Shown here: positions 33,280 through 41,934 of the stretch, piece after piece
Layout: every line of letters begins with the position of its first letter
How positions within the stretch are numbered: the stretch's first letter is position 1
Source of the DNA: JADLCB01 sp964398315
GTDB lineage: Bacteria > Planctomycetota > Phycisphaerae > Tepidisphaerales > Tepidisphaeraceae
Reading direction: 5' to 3'
Assembly (NCBI GenBank): GCA_964398315.1
Contig: CAYNMV010000008.1
Coordinates: 37,025 to 101,024, forward strand
Length of the DNA: 64,000 nt
The notes under the pieces: model-generated
What the model was told of the DNA's origin: nothing
The model's input: the letters and a program-made list of their open reading frames with translations, nothing else
Databases searched by the model: none
Program-made: the position numbers and the translations under genes

Positions 33280-33375
33280 CGATAACCAACCACTGCACTG
33301 GACCGGGGCCCCAATGGTCCTTGTGATTCGAACGCTGGTCGTCGGCCCCGGCCAGTGAATGTCGGTCCGTTATCG
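33280..33375 (+). repeat. attC site 7
   Basis: 96 bases from inverse core CGATAAC to core GTTATCG (33369-33375). Arms CACTGGACCGGGGCC and GGCCCCGGCCAGTG are complementary with one bulge. It is the last site; the 136 bases that follow to the metallo-hydrolase gene show no cassette gene. Confidence 0.9.
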
Positions 33376-33511
33376 AGCCATGACGGCCCCCGCGCGATGC
33401 TGGCGGGTCTCTTCGCGTGATGGCGTTTGATTCACTCACTCCACCCTTCACGTCGCGGAATGGGCGGGGGACATTCAGGACCGCGCGAGCGCGGACGCGC
33501 CGGGGTGTGCC

Positions 33512-34429
33512 TCACTCCCCCTCCTCTCGCGGCTGCGGGCCGACGTCTTCGATTTCGCCGGCGGGGATGGCATCCTTCAGGTCCATGAGGAAGTGGATGC
33601 GGGCGATGTCGGCCGGGCCAATGCGCTTGGCCAAGAGGCGCATGGCCTTGCCGATACCCGTGCGGCGGGAAACGTGTGTGATGACGATGTTCTTGTTCTG
33701 CAGCTTGGGCAGGATCTCGACAAAATGGTCAACGTGCAGGTGCTTCCCCACCTTGGCCCGCTGCTTGTGGCTGGGCTCGAAGAAGGTGACTTCGGTAAGC
33801 AGGGTTTCGGCATTCTGCACATCGGGATGATCGAAGACCGGGCCGGCGGTGGTGTCACCCAGGCCGACGACCAGCGGCACCTCCAGGCGATACTGGATCT
33901 CGACGCCGCGCTGCTTCATCTTCGCCAGTTCGACGCCGTCGATACCGTGGTACTCGGGCTTCAGCTTCTCGCGCACGCTGACCAGCGAATAGCCCAGGCT
34001 TGCCCCACCGTGATGGGTTTGCAGGGCACGGATGATGAAATCCTTGCGCACCTCGTAGGTTTCGCCAGCGCTCATGGGGATCAGCTCATAGGGCGTTCCC
34101 TGGCGCTCGACTTCGCGCCAGGCGCGCAACAGGCCATCCACCCCACGGTAAATCTCGCGCGGCACGATCACCTTGCCCGGCTTCATCCCCTGGAACGAGC
34201 GCTGGCTGAGGTAGTAGCCGATGCCGGCCAGGTGGTCCATGTGGCCATGGGTGATACAGACGATGTCGCTGGTCAGAGCAAAATATGGACAGCGGCCGAT
34301 GTCGAAACAGACATTCAATTCCGGGACCTGTATGCAGGTTTCCTCGCCGGCCACGCTGTAACCAATGATGGAGTAAAGCCCCAGCGGGAGCTTGGCGAAC
34401 TTCTGGACGAGGAATTGCTTCTGGGCCAT
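33512..34429 (-). CDS. RNase Z-like metallo-beta-lactamase-fold hydrolase
   Basis: 305 residues from ATG 34429; a GTG 26 codons upstream is possible, and neither has a good ribosome site. The zinc-binding signature ITHGHMDHLAG sits near residues 59-69. Further metal ligands are probably the histidine in QTHHGGASLGYS, the aspartate in the GLGDTT region and the histidine in VITHVSRRTG. The layout, including the E-V-T-F segment before the C-terminal part, is that of ElaC/tRNase Z-like enzymes. Some members are not tRNA-processing, so the substrate is uncertain. It is read towards the integron array. Confidence 0.8.
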   Translation of the reverse strand: MAQKQFLVQKFAKLPLGLYSIIGYSVAGEETCIQVPELNVCFDIGRCPYFALTSDIVCITHGHMDHLAGIGYYLSQRSFQGMKPGKVIVPREIYRGVDGLLRAWREVERQGTPYELIPMSAGETYEVRKDFIIRALQTHHGGASLGYSLVSVREKLKPEYHGIDGVELAKMKQRGVEIQYRLEVPLVVGLGDTTAGPVFDHPDVQNAETLLTEVTFFEPSHKQRAKVGKHLHVDHFVEILPKLQNKNIVITHVSRRTGIGKAMRLLAKRIGPADIARIHFLMDLKDAIPAGEIEDVGPQPREEGE

Positions 34430-34622
34430 GTCGGGGGCCGATTCTGTCGCATCGTGCGTGTAATCTCCAGCACGCCGCGGGGAAAAAGTGGTGATCGCAA
34501 CTGGCACACGGCAGTTGCGCCAATATCATGCAGCAGGCGCCTGAGACCAGCCTGTGATGGGTCTCCAGCCACCCTGTAAGCGCCAGCGCCCAGCAAGACC
34601 CACTGCCCTGCAAGAGCCAACG

Positions 34623-34985
34623 ATGTCTGAATATGAACCGGTAATGCCTGACCTGGTCATCCGCACGCGCGGGCATGTCACGGTTGTGCGCCTGAAAACG
34701 GCCAACCTGACGAATATCCTCGATGTGAACCGCATCCAGCAGGAGCTGCTGAGCCTGATTGACAACGGACACACGCGCCTGGTGCTGGACCTGAAGAATG
34801 TCCGCTATGCCGGCTCATCGGCACTTGGGATGCTGCTGGCGCTTAATCAGCACATGAAATCCCGCGGCGGCAAGCTGGTGCTGTCGCGTGCCGATACGGT
34901 CACTGAGTTACTGAAGGTGTCCAAGACGCTTCGGCTGTTCACACTGGCCGAAGATCCGAAGCAGGCCGTCAAGATGCTGCAGTGA
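34623..34985 (+). CDS. STAS-domain anti-sigma-factor antagonist
   Basis: 120 residues, essentially one STAS domain. Key segments are VVRLKTANLTNILDVNRIQQ, HTRLVLDLKNVRYAGSSALG and KSRGGKLVLSRADTVTELLK. The S-S in YAGSSALGMLL is the position phosphorylated in SpoIIAA/RsbV proteins, so partner-switching control is expected. The start at ATG 34623 is the first one consistent with the domain. Neither an anti-sigma kinase nor a sigma factor is adjacent. It is divergent from the metallo-hydrolase and convergent with the protease gene. Confidence 0.88.
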   Translation: MSEYEPVMPDLVIRTRGHVTVVRLKTANLTNILDVNRIQQELLSLIDNGHTRLVLDLKNVRYAGSSALGMLLALNQHMKSRGGKLVLSRADTVTELLKVSKTLRLFTLAEDPKQAVKMLQ

Positions 34986-35010
34986 ATCGCGCGGCACAGG
35001 AGCGTCGCTG

Positions 35011-35056
35011 CTCACATCACCGCTGGCTCACATCACCGCCACACTCACATCGCCGC
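35011..35056. repeat. Three short direct repeats at the end of the protease gene
   Basis: CTCACATCACCGC occurs at 35011-35023 and 35028-35040, and CTCACATCGCCGC at 35044-35056. The third copy covers the protease stop codon (minus strand). It looks like a local tandem duplication of a gene end. Confidence 0.6.
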
Positions 35057-37303
35057 TTCGGCTACGGCAAGACGGAGGAACAGCAGGGCCGCGCTGAGTT
35101 GTGGGTCGCTGGCCAGCGGGTCTTTCCGCTCCTTGACCTCGGCCACCGCTGCTTCCACCTGTCCGGCCTCATCGCGCAGGGTGTTGTGCTCATCCTGTGC
35201 CGGTTCGGGGGCGTTGCGCAGCACATCCAGCTCCTGGCGGGCATCGATCGCAGCCCGCATCTGCTCAGGCGTCATCTCAATGGTCAGATCGGGATCCACG
35301 CCCCACTCCAGCGAATTCTCATCGCGGTGGATGCACTTGCCGTTGGGCAGGTAATAGTGGCTGGTGGTCAGCTTGAGGTACGCCCGGCGGTTATAGAGCG
35401 GGAAGAGCATCTGCACGCTCCCCTTGCCGAACGTGCGCTCGCCGACGATCAGCGCCTTGCCGTGGTCCTTGAGCGCACCTGAGACGATCTCGCTGGCCGA
35501 GGCCGAATACTGGTTAACCAGCACGACCGTCGGCAGGTCCAGTTCATCCCCATCTTCCTTGGCCGGAGCGATCGTCGGGCCGTTGGGGGTGCGGCGATCG
35601 GCACGGGTGCTGACGATGATGCCGTCGGAGATGAAGCGGTCCACCACCTCGGTAGCCGCCTGGAGCAGGCCGCCGGGGTTATAGCGCAGGTCCAGGATCA
35701 GCCCCTTGGCGCCCTGGGCGTTCATCTCCTTGATGGCCGCGGCCAGGTCCTCGGAGGTTGTCTTGGTGAAGTTGGTCAGGCGGATATAGGCAATCTTGTT
35801 CTCGGGATCGACGAAGTAATCCCATCCTCCGCCGGGACGATGCTGCCACCCCTTGACGCTGGCCACCTTGATCGTCTCGCGGACGATCGGATAGTCCTTG
35901 ACGGTGCCATCCTCGCTGCGGACGGTCAGGACGACGACGGTGCCGCTCTTGCCGGTGATATTCTTCACCGCCTGGTTAAGGGTAATCCCCTTGGCGCTCT
36001 TGCCGTCGATGTGGGTGACGATGTCGCCGGCCTTGATGCCCGCGCGGTAGGCGGGGCTGTCCTCCAGCGGGCTGACGACCTTCAGCGAACCATCATCCGT
36101 GCTCTGGATCTGAATGCCCACCCCGCTGAACTCACCCTGGGTCGTTTTCTGGAATTCTTCCAGGTCGCTCGGCCAGATCACGCTGCTGAACGGATCAAGC
36201 GTACCGAAAGCACCATCAGCGAACTCGCTGATCAGCACTTTTTCATCCAGTTGCAGGGTGCGGTTGTTGACCGCCTCCAGCCGGCGCAGGGTACGGGTAA
36301 CGGCCGCGGCATCATCGCCGTTGGCCGCGTTTTCCAGTTCGGTGATCAAGTCACGGACCACGCCCGCGAACTGATCGCGCCGGGCCTGGTCCTTCAGCGA
36401 TTCGAAGGTTGTCTCCAGGCCGCGGGTCGTCACCAGCGCCTCGACGCCGCGCAGGCCGCCCAGCAGCAGATCGCGGTAGGTCACATCGCGCCAGTAATGC
36501 TCGCGGGCATCGAACAATGCATCCTCGAGCATCTTGGGGCGGATGTCCTTCAGGGCCTCGCGCCAATCAATGCGGAAGGCATCGGCCTGATCCTCCTCCT
36601 CGGCCACGGGCTGAGTAGCGGGCTGGGTCGTGGGCTTGAGCAACGCCGCGACGGCCTCGCGCTCCGCGCTTTCGGCCTTCTGGATGTCCTTCAGGTAATC
36701 CGGGGCGTACAAAGCCAGCAGGCGAATACGGCGGGTAGCCTGCTTCAACTGGTCCTTCCAGACAGGATTGGCCGGCTCCACCGATCCCAGAGCCGAGTAA
36801 AGCCGCAACGCGCGGACCCAGTTTTCGTCGGCCTCGTACTGGCGGGCGGCGGTGATGGTCTGGCGGACCAGATCATCCACCCATCCCTCGGCCCGGAAGG
36901 CCTCCTTGTCCTCGGCCAGCAGGTAGGCCCGGGCGGCGGCATCAAGGGCATAATCGCGATGGCCCTTTTTGAGCAAGAGTTTGACATCAGCGACCGCTTT
37001 CTCGAACTGTTCGCGGCGCTGGCTGACGAACTGGCTTCGTTGCTGCTCGAACTGCTGCACCCAGGTGAGCATCTGCCGGGTTAGCGGATCCTTGCTCAGC
37101 TTGGCGGCCTCGGCCAGCAGGGTGTTGGTCCGGTCAAATTGACCGGCGCGCAACGCCTCAAATGCCTGATGGCGCAGATCACTGGCCAGCGCCAGTTGCT
37201 CCGCGTTGACGTCGTCCCCGGCAACACTGGATACGGGCGCCAGGGCTGAAACGAACGCCAGGAGAACAATGCACAACACCCATCGCCGAACCGACCTGCT
37301 CAT
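35045..37303 (-). CDS. Carboxy-terminal processing protease (S41, CtpA/Prc-like)
   Basis: 752 residues from ATG 37303, behind AAGGA. A signal peptide (MSRSVRRWVLCIVLLAFVSA) directs export. A long helical N-terminal region (about 30-340) precedes a PDZ domain (FSGVGIQIQSTDDGSLKVVS, then AGIKAGDIVTHIDGKSAKG). The S41 protease domain shows YIRLTNFTKTTSEDLAAAI, LRYNPGGLLQAA, VNQYSASASEIVSGAL with the catalytic serine, and GERTFGKGSVQ with the catalytic lysine. It degrades or trims periplasmic proteins. The helical N-terminal extension is longer than in CtpA and may bind substrates or partners. It is divergent from argS. Confidence 0.92.
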   Translation of the reverse strand: MSRSVRRWVLCIVLLAFVSALAPVSSVAGDDVNAEQLALASDLRHQAFEALRAGQFDRTNTLLAEAAKLSKDPLTRQMLTWVQQFEQQRSQFVSQRREQFEKAVADVKLLLKKGHRDYALDAAARAYLLAEDKEAFRAEGWVDDLVRQTITAARQYEADENWVRALRLYSALGSVEPANPVWKDQLKQATRRIRLLALYAPDYLKDIQKAESAEREAVAALLKPTTQPATQPVAEEEDQADAFRIDWREALKDIRPKMLEDALFDAREHYWRDVTYRDLLLGGLRGVEALVTTRGLETTFESLKDQARRDQFAGVVRDLITELENAANGDDAAAVTRTLRRLEAVNNRTLQLDEKVLISEFADGAFGTLDPFSSVIWPSDLEEFQKTTQGEFSGVGIQIQSTDDGSLKVVSPLEDSPAYRAGIKAGDIVTHIDGKSAKGITLNQAVKNITGKSGTVVVLTVRSEDGTVKDYPIVRETIKVASVKGWQHRPGGGWDYFVDPENKIAYIRLTNFTKTTSEDLAAAIKEMNAQGAKGLILDLRYNPGGLLQAATEVVDRFISDGIIVSTRADRRTPNGPTIAPAKEDGDELDLPTVVLVNQYSASASEIVSGALKDHGKALIVGERTFGKGSVQMLFPLYNRRAYLKLTTSHYYLPNGKCIHRDENSLEWGVDPDLTIEMTPEQMRAAIDARQELDVLRNAPEPAQDEHNTLRDEAGQVEAAVAEVKERKDPLASDPQLSAALLFLRLAVAEAAM

Positions 37304-37360
37304 CTGCGATATCCTTGGCTGGGGAGACACAACAACAGACCGCCCCCGGGTATAAGACAC

Positions 37361-37387
37361 AGTATAACCCGCCCGGGCGAGGGTCAA
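37361..37387 (-). promoter_or_regulatory. Promoter candidate for the S41 protease gene
   Basis: On the minus strand TTGACC (37387-37382) is followed after 15 bases by TATACT (37366-37361); a TACTGT two bases further gives a 17-base spacer. The spacer holds the palindrome CGCCCGGGCG. It lies 60-85 bases upstream of the protease ATG. Confidence 0.4.
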
Positions 37388-37548
37388 TTTGAAACATCAA
37401 CCGGTTTTCCGGCGGATGGATGGAGGATGCTAACGATCCTCCGGCCTGCGGTGGTCTGACCTGGGGCCCGGGCGCGCCACAGGTGCATCTATTGTACGCA
37501 TCCTGTAGCATGCAGGATCGCATTAGAAGTCGCAGGAAATCTCAACTT

Positions 37549-39285
37549 ATGCAGACCATTGCCGCCGAACTGACCACTGCTTTCCGCCAAGCCATCCATG
37601 ATGCCCTGGGGGTCGATGCCGACCCGCTGGTATCCGTCGCCCAGAATCCCAAGTTCGGCGATTACCAGGCCAACGCGGCCATGGGGCTGGCCAAAACCCT
37701 CTCCCAGCAGACGGGACAGAAAGCCAATCCCCGCCAAATCGCCCAGCAAATTATCGACAAATTAAACCTGGGCGATATGGCCGAGTCCGTTTCCATCGCC
37801 GGCCCCGGCTTCATCAATGTCACGCTCTCCCCCGCCTGGCTCGGCCAGCGCATGCACAGCCTGCTGCACGATGATCGGGTGGGCGTGGCGCCAGTCCCGC
37901 AGCCCCAGCGGGTGGTGGTGGATTACTCCGCACCCAACATCGCCAAAGAGCTGCATGTGGGCCACTTGCGCTCGACCATCATCGGTGATGCCATCGTGCG
38001 CATCCTGAGCTTCCAGGGACATGACGTCATCCGCCAGAACCATGTCGGCGACTGGGGCACGCAGTTCGGCATGCTGATCGCCAATTTGCAGGATTTGTCC
38101 GCAACCGGCACCGAAGTCGATCTCAAGGACCTCGAAGGCTTCTACATCCAGGCCAAGCAGCGTTTCGAGACCGATGAGGCCTTTCAGCAGCGCGCCCGGG
38201 AAAATGTCGTCAAATTGCAGTCCGGTGATCCGGCGACGCTGCAGGCGTGGCAAATGCTCGTGCAGAAGACGCGCGAGCACTACCTGCCGATCTACCGCCG
38301 CCTGGGCGTGCTGCTCACCCCCGAGGATGAACGCGGCGAGTCGTTTTACAACAACTTGCTTGCATCGGTTGTGGCTGATCTGAAGGCCGCCGGCATCGCA
38401 GAGGAATCCGAGGGTGCGACCGCCGTCTTCATCGATGGTAAAGACAAGACGCCGCTGATTATCGAAAAAAGCGGCGGCGGCTATCTCTACGCCACCACCG
38501 ATCTGGCCGCCATCCGCTTCCGTGTGGGTACGCTGAAGGCGCAGCGGGTGATCTACCTGGTGGATGCCCGCCAGTCACTGCACTTCCAGCAGGTTTTCGC
38601 CACCGCCCGCAAGGCCGGCTGGGTGCCGCCTGAGGTGTCGCTGGAACATGCCGCCTTCGGCACCATGCTCGGCGAGGATGGCCGGCCATTCGCCACCCGA
38701 AAGGGCGGTACCACCAAGCTCAAAGACCTGCTCGATGAAGCCGAACAGCGGGCCGCCGCGGTTGTCACCGAAAAGAGCGTTGAGCTCAGCCCTGAGCAGC
38801 GCGCGCGGATCGCCACCGCCGTCGGGATTGGCGCCGTCAAGTACGCGGACCTGTCCAAGGACCGCACCAGCGACTACGTCTTCTCCTTCGACAAGATGCT
38901 TTCGCTGGATGGCAACACCGCGCCATACCTGCAATACGCCCACGCCCGCGTGCGCTCGATTTTCCGCCGGGCCGCGGAGCGCGGGATCGAGTATGTCCCA
39001 CCGGAAAAAATCCTGCTGGATTCGCCACACGAGCAGGCGCTGGCCAAGCACATCGCGCGCTTCGGCGAGGTGCTGGAAACCGTCAGCCGCGAGCTCAAGC
39101 CACACCACCTGTGCACGTACCTGTACGACCTGGCCACGCGTTTCAGCGGCTTCTTCGAGAACTGCCCTGTGCTGCAAAGCGAAGACCCGGTGCGCTCCAG
39201 CCGTCTCGGCCTGATCGACCTCACCGCCCGCACGCTGGCCAAGGGGCTGGATTTGCTCGGCATCGAGCATCCTGAGCAGATGTAG
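37549..39285 (+). CDS. argS: Arginyl-tRNA synthetase
   Basis: 578-residue class I synthetase that charges tRNA-Arg. ATG 37549 is chosen as the start of the Add1 domain (QTIAAELTTAFRQAIHDALG), with AGGA about 11 bases upstream. The HIGH-type signature is APNIAKELHVGHLRSTIIGD. The N-terminal additional domain contains DYQANAAMGLAKTL, and the C-terminal DALR anticodon domain contains LQYAHARVRSIFRRA. Length is normal. The last codons and stop are part of an 18-base tandem duplication. Confidence 0.96.
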   Translation: MQTIAAELTTAFRQAIHDALGVDADPLVSVAQNPKFGDYQANAAMGLAKTLSQQTGQKANPRQIAQQIIDKLNLGDMAESVSIAGPGFINVTLSPAWLGQRMHSLLHDDRVGVAPVPQPQRVVVDYSAPNIAKELHVGHLRSTIIGDAIVRILSFQGHDVIRQNHVGDWGTQFGMLIANLQDLSATGTEVDLKDLEGFYIQAKQRFETDEAFQQRARENVVKLQSGDPATLQAWQMLVQKTREHYLPIYRRLGVLLTPEDERGESFYNNLLASVVADLKAAGIAEESEGATAVFIDGKDKTPLIIEKSGGGYLYATTDLAAIRFRVGTLKAQRVIYLVDARQSLHFQQVFATARKAGWVPPEVSLEHAAFGTMLGEDGRPFATRKGGTTKLKDLLDEAEQRAAAVVTEKSVELSPEQRARIATAVGIGAVKYADLSKDRTSDYVFSFDKMLSLDGNTAPYLQYAHARVRSIFRRAAERGIEYVPPEKILLDSPHEQALAKHIARFGEVLETVSRELKPHHLCTYLYDLATRFSGFFENCPVLQSEDPVRSSRLGLIDLTARTLAKGLDLLGIEHPEQM

Positions 39286-39311
39286 CCGGCGGGGCAGATG
39301 TAGCCGGCGGG
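39276..39311. repeat. 18-base perfect tandem duplication spanning the argS stop
   Basis: GCAGATGTAGCCGGCGGG occurs twice in direct succession. The first copy includes the argS TAG stop. Confidence 0.85.
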
Positions 39312-39320
39312 TCGCCGCCT

Positions 39321-41759
39321 TCACCGCTGCTGTAAGGCCGGATTATCGGGATATTTCCTTCGGATAATCTGTAACGCCCGCGTGGACTCGATCAGACTGA
39401 GCTGCTCCGCCGCGGCATCGTCCGCGGGCTTCGGCCGGGCCACCACTTCCAGCGGCAGGGCCGCCAGGCCGCCGGGGTCCCTGGGGAAGTCAGCGATCAG
39501 CGAGGCCGCGGTGGTTGTCAGCCGCTCCTCGCGGCGGGCGATGGCGAGAAACGCAGCACATTGCTCGGGTGTCGGCGCCTCGATGGCCAGCAGTTTGATA
39601 TAGGCCTGGGCCAGCTCGGCCTCCGGCGTGAGAGGCTCAATCTTTTCACGTGCAATCCAGTCCGCCACGGCCTGGCAATCAGCGATGTGCCAGCGGTAGA
39701 TCGGCCGGGCAAAGGGAGGGTCGTGGTCGGGATTATCGAAATGCACCCGCCCGCGCCAGCCCGTTTCCGCTAACTTGCGCACGTAGGCAAGGAGTTTCTT
39801 TGCCTCTTTCGCGTCATATCGGCCCGGGCCCTGGGATGATCCCATGCCGATGTTCAAAGCCAGCTCTTCCGGGAATCCTTCGGCGAGCAGATTGAAGATG
39901 CCGCTGTAAAGCGCGGGAAACTCGAACCGGTTGTACTCCGGCAAACCCGTCCGCGCCATCAGTGCCTGCAACACCCGCCTGGCCTGGGGGTGCTCAATCT
40001 CCTGCAGCAGCCGCTGCAAATCGCCGCGGTCGGAAGGCTTCACCAGATCAAACAGCGTACACCGGCCCAGATCGTCGGCCGGAAGCCAGGCGATGCGCAG
40101 GTTGCTCTTCGGATCAACCAGCGTCGTCCGGTACTCCAGCCGCCCGTCGGCGGTCCACTTCGGTTCGCCGGCCAGCGGCTCCATCACCACCAGCCCCTCC
40201 CGCGGCACTCGCACCACCAGCTCGATCGGGCCAAACGCTTTCCAATACCGGGCCGTTTTCAGGATATATCGGAACTGCACGAGCTGATTGCGTGCCGGCT
40301 GTCCCATGGCCAGATCGTCAATCTCCGCCAGCGCCCGATAGCGGACCACCAGCGTCCGCGTCTGGTTGGCCTTGAACGAAACCCGGAACCGGATCAGTTG
40401 TGCTTCGGAGCGAGCCTCGAGGAGTTGGGTCGTGTAGCTGTCGCGTTCAAACGACCTTTGTCCCGCCGCAATCTGCTCGGCACGGGTGGCCGGCGCCTGG
40501 AAAGCGAGGATGGCCCAGGTGGAATCATCCCGCCAGTTCACCCGGCGCGAGTAGCCCCTGCCGGTGAGGGGGCTGAGAAAGGTCGCATCAAAACCGTACT
40601 TGTCCAGCAGGGCATCCGCCTGCTCGATGTGCCGGCGGTGTTCTTCGGCGATTTCCCTGCTGATGCGTGACGCCAGCCACAGGTCCGGCGGAAAGACCGG
40701 TACCTCGGCGGCCGGGGGTGCCCAGCCAACTTCGGGGTTATGTCCGCGCGGATGACGGTTGTAGGCGGATTCGAAGTACTCTACCAGCCGCCCCACCGTC
40801 GCCGCGTCCATCTCGGCCTTGCCTTCCAGGTGCGGCCGGATGCGCTCGTCCAGCAGCCGCCGGGCCTCGCGCTGCCGATCGTATTCCGCCGCCAGCGGCG
40901 CCCAGCAAGCAGCGATCTGGGGCCGGCCGGCAAGCCATTGGTCGATCTGTTCGCGCAGGCGCTTTACTTCCTGCGCATCGCCCGGTGCCTGATCCGGCAA
41001 GGTGCTGACGTAATGGCTCTGGGCCTCCGAGATCGCCCGGCGGAGTTGCGGATCGGCCTCCGCCGCCAGTTCGCGGATGATCGACCAGTCAGCCGGGTGG
41101 CGATAGTACCGCCACACCTGCTGACGCAGGTACTTTCGGGTGAGCAGCGGCTCCACCGCCGCCTCGAACGCCGCTTGTGCCTGGCTGTACGCCTGCCAGG
41201 AGGGAGCGATGCGTGTGTATTCGGCGAGCATCTCCGCCAGTTGCGGGTCCGCCGATACCCATTCCATCATGGCACGCCGCAGTCGGCGGGCTTCCTCCGT
41301 ATCCGGGCCGTCCTGGCCGAGGTGCAGGTACAGCGACCCACCCACGGTGCGCATCGTCCGCGGGAGTGGTATCGGATCGGCACGGGCTTCAAGCGGGTTG
41401 CCGTCCAGTTCGACCGCGTACTCCAGGCCTTCTAACGGCGCCGGCGCGCGGAGGCCGAAGTGTTGCTGAAATCGGCCCGCCAGCGGAAAGGCGATATCCA
41501 GCTCAACCGGCGCAGCGCCCTCGTGCCGCAGGGTGTAGCGGGCCTCCACGCTGACGACTGGGGCAGCGTGCCCCTCCGGGGATGCCATCTCAACCGTCAG
41601 GCGCTCGGCCACGACACGGACATCGCTACTGGCCAGCGGCAGCACCGTGCCCGCCTCCACATCCCCCCGTGACACCGGTGTGATGTTGCCGCTGGCCACT
41701 GCCGTCCACAGCATCACACCGGTCCATGCCCAGGTCATTGAAATGGCTCGTCGGCTCAT
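39321..41759 (-). CDS. Large secreted protein of unknown function
   Basis: 812 residues. ATG 41759 is chosen for its GGAG 6 bases upstream; the longer frame begins with TTG. A signal peptide (RAISMTWAWTGVMLWTAVAS) indicates export. The first 150 residues look like a beta-sandwich (VSVEARYTLRHEGAAPVELD, then IAFPLAGRFQQHFGLRAP). A long helical region follows, then a second beta-rich region (LIRFRVSFKANQTRTLVVRY) and a helical C-terminus. No membrane segment beyond the signal and no catalytic motif is apparent. It is convergent with argS and I cannot assign a family. Confidence 0.75.
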   Translation of the reverse strand: MSRRAISMTWAWTGVMLWTAVASGNITPVSRGDVEAGTVLPLASSDVRVVAERLTVEMASPEGHAAPVVSVEARYTLRHEGAAPVELDIAFPLAGRFQQHFGLRAPAPLEGLEYAVELDGNPLEARADPIPLPRTMRTVGGSLYLHLGQDGPDTEEARRLRRAMMEWVSADPQLAEMLAEYTRIAPSWQAYSQAQAAFEAAVEPLLTRKYLRQQVWRYYRHPADWSIIRELAAEADPQLRRAISEAQSHYVSTLPDQAPGDAQEVKRLREQIDQWLAGRPQIAACWAPLAAEYDRQREARRLLDERIRPHLEGKAEMDAATVGRLVEYFESAYNRHPRGHNPEVGWAPPAAEVPVFPPDLWLASRISREIAEEHRRHIEQADALLDKYGFDATFLSPLTGRGYSRRVNWRDDSTWAILAFQAPATRAEQIAAGQRSFERDSYTTQLLEARSEAQLIRFRVSFKANQTRTLVVRYRALAEIDDLAMGQPARNQLVQFRYILKTARYWKAFGPIELVVRVPREGLVVMEPLAGEPKWTADGRLEYRTTLVDPKSNLRIAWLPADDLGRCTLFDLVKPSDRGDLQRLLQEIEHPQARRVLQALMARTGLPEYNRFEFPALYSGIFNLLAEGFPEELALNIGMGSSQGPGRYDAKEAKKLLAYVRKLAETGWRGRVHFDNPDHDPPFARPIYRWHIADCQAVADWIAREKIEPLTPEAELAQAYIKLLAIEAPTPEQCAAFLAIARREERLTTTAASLIADFPRDPGGLAALPLEVVARPKPADDAAAEQLSLIESTRALQIIRRKYPDNPALQQR

Positions 41760-41934
41760 CGTGCGCTCCGGCAAATGGACATGGCAGCCCCACAGAGGAA
41801 CATTCCCCCATTAGACGGCCGCCGCGGTGAAAAGTTCCGCTCGCCCCACTCTTGGTGCATCACACCGGTGCGGATGATCTACACACGGCTGCGGGTCTTC
41901 CGCTGGGACGGCTATGCGGTAACAATCCTGCTCC

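Larger units (their letters stand above)
28387..33375. mobile_element. Chromosomal integron: integrase, attI and seven gene cassettes
   Basis: A leftward integron-type integrase gene, a non-coding stretch with a candidate attI and Pc promoter, and seven rightward cassettes, each ended by an attC site. Spans defined by the G/TT cut in each core are 29602-30047, 30048-30582, 30583-31293, 31294-31848, 31849-32404, 32405-32987 and 32988-33369. Each holds one small gene in the same direction. The array ends about 140 bases before the metallo-hydrolase gene on the opposite strand. The left flank is a damaged membrane protein gene. attC lengths are uniform, as in sedentary chromosomal arrays. Confidence 0.9.

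Noticed and set aside
29954..33375. Possible CRISPR array
   Set aside because: The repeats are 95-102 bases, spaced 380-710 bases, palindromic, and separated by genes; they are attC sites.
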